Under the pieces are notes generated by a model that was not told where the DNA came from, did not search any database, and saw only the letters and a program-made list of their open reading frames with translations. From UBA11540 sp045531755 (GTDB taxonomy: Bacteria > Bacillota > Clostridia > Oscillospirales > Ruminococcaceae), in the NCBI GenBank assembly GCA_045531755.1, contig JAZSEP010000114.1, positions 1 to 7,137 of the forward strand: a stretch of 7,137 bases of DNA, read 5' to 3'. The first letter of the stretch is position 1. Each line of letters starts with the position of its first letter. Made by a program: the position numbers and the translations under genes. Shown in pieces: positions 5,617-7,137 of this stretch.

Positions 5617-6473
5617 AGCTGTCCTCCCAACGAGGTGTAGATATCGAGCATTGCCTTTGCGTCCTCTGCCTGTGTGCCGTCGGATTCGCAGATTATCACG
5701 GGCGAGCAGTCATATTTCAGAATAAGCTCTGCCACGGGGTCAAAGCTCGGGCCGTAGACCTCGTCTGCAAAGGTGAGGTGCCTTTTTTCTCCGCCGTTTG
5801 TGGTGTATTCAATCTTGGAAAAGTGGGAATGAAAGCTCTTCATCCTCTCCTCGCCAAGCTCATTTTTCATAGTTTTGAAGATGTATTCAAAGTCCTCGAG
5901 GGTTTTGAGTCCGCCAAAGGTTCTCGCGTTGAGGTGTCCGAAGTCAATACAGGGAATCAGGCTTTCGTCCACCTTGCAGAGCTCTACAACCTCCTCGAGA
6001 GTGCCGAGCTGGTTTACCTTTCCCATCGTTTCGGGGCAGAGGCGGATGTCGTAGAGGTCGTTTTTCTTCAGCTCATTTACCGCCTTTTTGATGGTGTCCT
6101 TTGCAAGCTCCAAGGCGGCTGCACGGCTTATCTTCGAGCAGGAGCCCGAGTGCACCACCACTCTGTCCGCGCCGATGAGTCTTGCGGCCTGTGCCGATTG
6201 GAGAATATAGTTTATCGAATTGTCGCGTTTTTCTTCCTCAAGGCTGGAAAGCGAGATATAGTAGGGCGAGTGGAGTGACAGGCGGACCGACTGTGCGTTT
6301 GCGTTTTGCTTGAGCTTTATCGCCTGTTCCTGATTGACACGCACTCCGCGTCCGCATTGGTATTCATAGGCGTTGATGCCCTTTTTTTTGATGTATTCCG
6401 GCACCTGCGAGGTCGCCTTGTAGCCCATATCGTAGAAGCTGTTGGAGTTTCCTGCCGTTCCAAACCAAATCAT
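5613..6473 (-). CDS. Endonuclease IV-like TIM-barrel protein (AP endonuclease family 2 fold)
   Basis: This encodes 286 residues, about the length of Nfo (endonuclease IV), an enzyme that cuts DNA at abasic sites using three zinc ions. Motifs appear in the Nfo order: His68 (LHSPYY), His108 (VVHSGS), Glu148 (CPETMGK..QLGT), Asp177 and His180 (CIDFGHLNAR), His215 (SFHSHFSK), His232 (EKRHLTF) and Glu263 (ICESDGTQAEDA). Eight of the nine zinc-ligand positions of Nfo can be matched. The one that should be Asp two residues before His232 (D.H in Nfo) is Lys230 here. The Nfo hallmark ENTAGQG is also replaced by PETMGK, so this belongs to a divergent branch that may be a repair nuclease or a sugar isomerase/epimerase-type enzyme of the same fold. 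No signal peptide; cytoplasmic. GGGGAG lies about 8 bases before the ATG. Both ends overlap their neighbours by 4 bases (ATGA), placing it between yqeG and aroQ in the coupled chain. The fold is secure, the reaction is not. Confidence 0.9.
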   Translation of the reverse strand: MIWFGTAGNSNSFYDMGYKATSQVPEYIKKKGINAYEYQCGRGVRVNQEQAIKLKQNANAQSVRLSLHSPYYISLSSLEEEKRDNSINYILQSAQAARLIGADRVVVHSGSCSKISRAAALELAKDTIKKAVNELKKNDLYDIRLCPETMGKVNQLGTLEEVVELCKVDESLIPCIDFGHLNARTFGGLKTLEDFEYIFKTMKNELGEERMKSFHSHFSKIEYTTNGGEKRHLTFADEVYGPSFDPVAELILKYDCSPVIICESDGTQAEDAKAMLDIYTSLGGQL

Positions 6474-6961
6474 CTCTTCGCTCCCCTTTCGTAGTGCTTT
6501 AAAAACGGTTTTTCAAGTAGCCGTTTGAATTTTATAAACCAAACTGTGTCTTTATATATCGGTTTCGTGAGGATTGAAACCACTCCTGCGCGGTTTGCGC
6601 CCCAGACGTCAGTGAAAAGCTGGTCGCCGATTCCTGCACAGCTTTGAGCCTTTTCCTCTACCCTTTTCATCGCGTCGAGGTAGATTTTTCTATCGGGCTT
6701 GGTGCCTGTGATGAAGTCGAGCCCGACACTCTCCGCAAAGGGCGAAACCCTTTCGGGAGTATTGTTTGACAGAATGATGAGCTTTAGTCCGTTTTCACGC
6801 ATTTTTACAATCCACTCTTTTGCCCTTTCGTCACAGTCGGGGTTGTCGTGGGTGGTGAGGGTGTTGTCCACGTCGAGAAACACAGCGTTTATTTTATTGT
6901 CTGCAAAAAACTCATACGGTATGTCCCAAATTTTATCAAAAATATACTGCGGTCTGAACAT
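6470..6961 (-). CDS. yqeG: YqeG-family HAD-superfamily (subfamily IIIA) phosphatase
   Basis: A 163-residue cytoplasmic hydrolase of the haloacid dehalogenase fold, close in length to B. subtilis YqeG (about 170). HAD motif I is DVDNTL with nucleophile Asp30 and acid/base Asp32, preceded by the hydrophobic strand AVFL. Motif II Ser65 is in LIILSNN, motif III is Lys88 (GTKPDRK), and motif IV is GDQLFTD with Asp113 and Asp118. All catalytic residues are present and the cap is minimal, as in subfamily IIIA. The physiological substrate of this family is not settled. The start is fixed by a nearly full-length Shine-Dalgarno AAGGAGGTGA (6966-6975), 4 bases before ATG. The end overlaps the next gene by 4 bases (ATGA). 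It is the first gene of a four-gene chain, and an extended -10 promoter sits just upstream. Confidence 0.95.
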   Translation of the reverse strand: MFRPQYIFDKIWDIPYEFFADNKINAVFLDVDNTLTTHDNPDCDERAKEWIVKMRENGLKLIILSNNTPERVSPFAESVGLDFITGTKPDRKIYLDAMKRVEEKAQSCAGIGDQLFTDVWGANRAGVVSILTKPIYKDTVWFIKFKRLLEKPFLKHYERGAKR

Positions 6962-6965
6962 AAAC

Positions 6966-6975
6966 TCACCTCCTT
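6966..6975 (-). promoter_or_regulatory. Near-consensus Shine-Dalgarno of yqeG
   Basis: The minus strand reads AAGGAGGTGA, complementary to ten consecutive bases of the anti-Shine-Dalgarno end of 16S rRNA. This is the strongest ribosome binding site in the window and fixes the yqeG start at 6961. Such a long match at the head of the chain fits strong initiation feeding the coupled downstream genes. Confidence 0.85.
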
Positions 6976-6980
6976 CAAAC

Positions 6981-6989
6981 AGTATAGCA
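6981..6989 (-). promoter_or_regulatory. Extended -10 promoter for the yqeG chain
   Basis: On the minus strand TGCTATACT gives an extended -10 (TGn) plus TATACT (5 of 6 to TATAAT, 6981-6986). No good -35 is found 17 bases upstream (TTTATT, poor), as is common for extended -10 promoters. Transcription would start near 6975, almost at the Shine-Dalgarno, so the leader would be very short. Confidence 0.5.
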
Positions 6990-7011
6990 CACTTTCACAA
7001 AATAATAAAGA

Positions 7012-7035
7012 CACCTTGCGAAATTTCGCAAGGTG
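7012..7035 (-). terminator. Perfect 24-base palindrome, likely intrinsic terminator
   Basis: CACCTTGCGAAA (7012-7023) is followed directly by its exact reverse complement TTTCGCAAGGTG (7024-7035). In RNA this folds to a 10-base-pair stem with a 4-base AATT loop. On the minus strand it is followed by the T-rich TCTTTATTATTTT (interrupted, so weaker than the terminator at 2952). It starts 6 bases after the stop of the partial gene at the right edge. The plus-strand flank (ATTTGTTTATATGTTT) is also T-rich, so it might act in both directions. Confidence 0.7.
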
Positions 7036-7041
7036 ATTTGT

Positions 7042-7137
7042 TTATATGTTTCTCGAATGCTTTTTGACTCGCATACGGTTGAGTGCTCGAGCGAGAGTTG
7101 CCTGTGCCAAGAGGTATTCCTGCTTGCTTCTCTTTCT
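7042..7137 (-). CDS. C-terminal end of an unidentified basic protein
   Basis: The minus-strand frame ending in TAA at 7042-7044 is open to the right edge and gives 31 residues rich in Arg and Lys, with a helical, leucine/alanine-rich middle (QEYLLAQATLARALNRMRV) and a basic tail (KKHSRNI). The start is outside the window. The frame is chosen because its stop falls 6 bases before a terminator-like palindrome, as expected for a real gene end. However, the other two minus-strand frames are also open to the edge and read on through the palindrome, so the choice is not proven, and this could be non-coding. I do not recognise the protein and assign no function. Confidence 0.5.
   Translation of the reverse strand, partial: RKRSKQEYLLAQATLARALNRMRVKKHSRNI

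Noticed and set aside
5778..6278. 166-codon plus-strand frame opposite the TIM-barrel gene
   Set aside because: Antisense to a protein with eight matched Nfo ligand positions; no start signal.

Overview
The window looks like a chromosomal piece of a low-to-medium GC Gram-positive anaerobe of the class Clostridia, probably a gut Oscillospiraceae/Ruminococcaceae-type organism. This rests on strong AGGAGG-type ribosome binding sites, on the gene order aroQ - M24 peptidase - efp (the same order as yqhS-yqhT-efp in Bacillus subtilis), on a clostridial-type acidic zinc-ribbon protein after efp, and on a secreted SGNH esterase with Big_2, discoidin-like and MucBP-like domains. No phylogenetic search was possible. 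Every gene I can support lies on the minus strand, so the order of transcription runs from right to left.

Right edge (7042-7137): the last 31 codons of an unidentified basic protein, followed by a perfect 24-base palindrome (7012-7035) that probably ends its transcript. Next is a four-gene chain (6961 down to 4124): yqeG-family HAD phosphatase, endonuclease IV-like TIM-barrel protein, type II 3-dehydroquinate dehydratase (aroQ) and M24B Xaa-Pro peptidase. The three junctions each overlap by 4 bases (ATGA), so the chain is probably one translationally coupled transcript. It starts at an extended -10 promoter just upstream of yqeG.

Centre (4116 down to 2952): a 73-base gap carries a plausible promoter for efp (elongation factor P). 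efp is followed after 42 bases by a 149-residue protein with a coiled N-terminal domain, a run of alternating Asp and Cys, and a zinc ribbon. A strong intrinsic terminator (2952-2982) closes this unit.

Left part (2936 down to 1): about 200 bases of AT-rich upstream DNA with two candidate promoters, a 15-base imperfect direct repeat and small dyads. It leads into a long secreted multidomain SGNH/GDSL hydrolase (910 complete codons visible) that runs off the left edge.

Functionally, the middle block is housekeeping: shikimate pathway, proline-peptide turnover, relief of ribosome stalling at polyproline, and possible DNA-repair or sugar-enzyme chemistry. The left gene is an accessory surface or secreted enzyme, most likely acting on plant or host polysaccharide. 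I see no mobile element, CRISPR array, tRNA or rRNA. Nothing here clearly forms a new multi-gene system. The most unusual items are the Asp/Cys-rich protein, the altered metal site of the TIM-barrel protein and the upstream region of the esterase gene.
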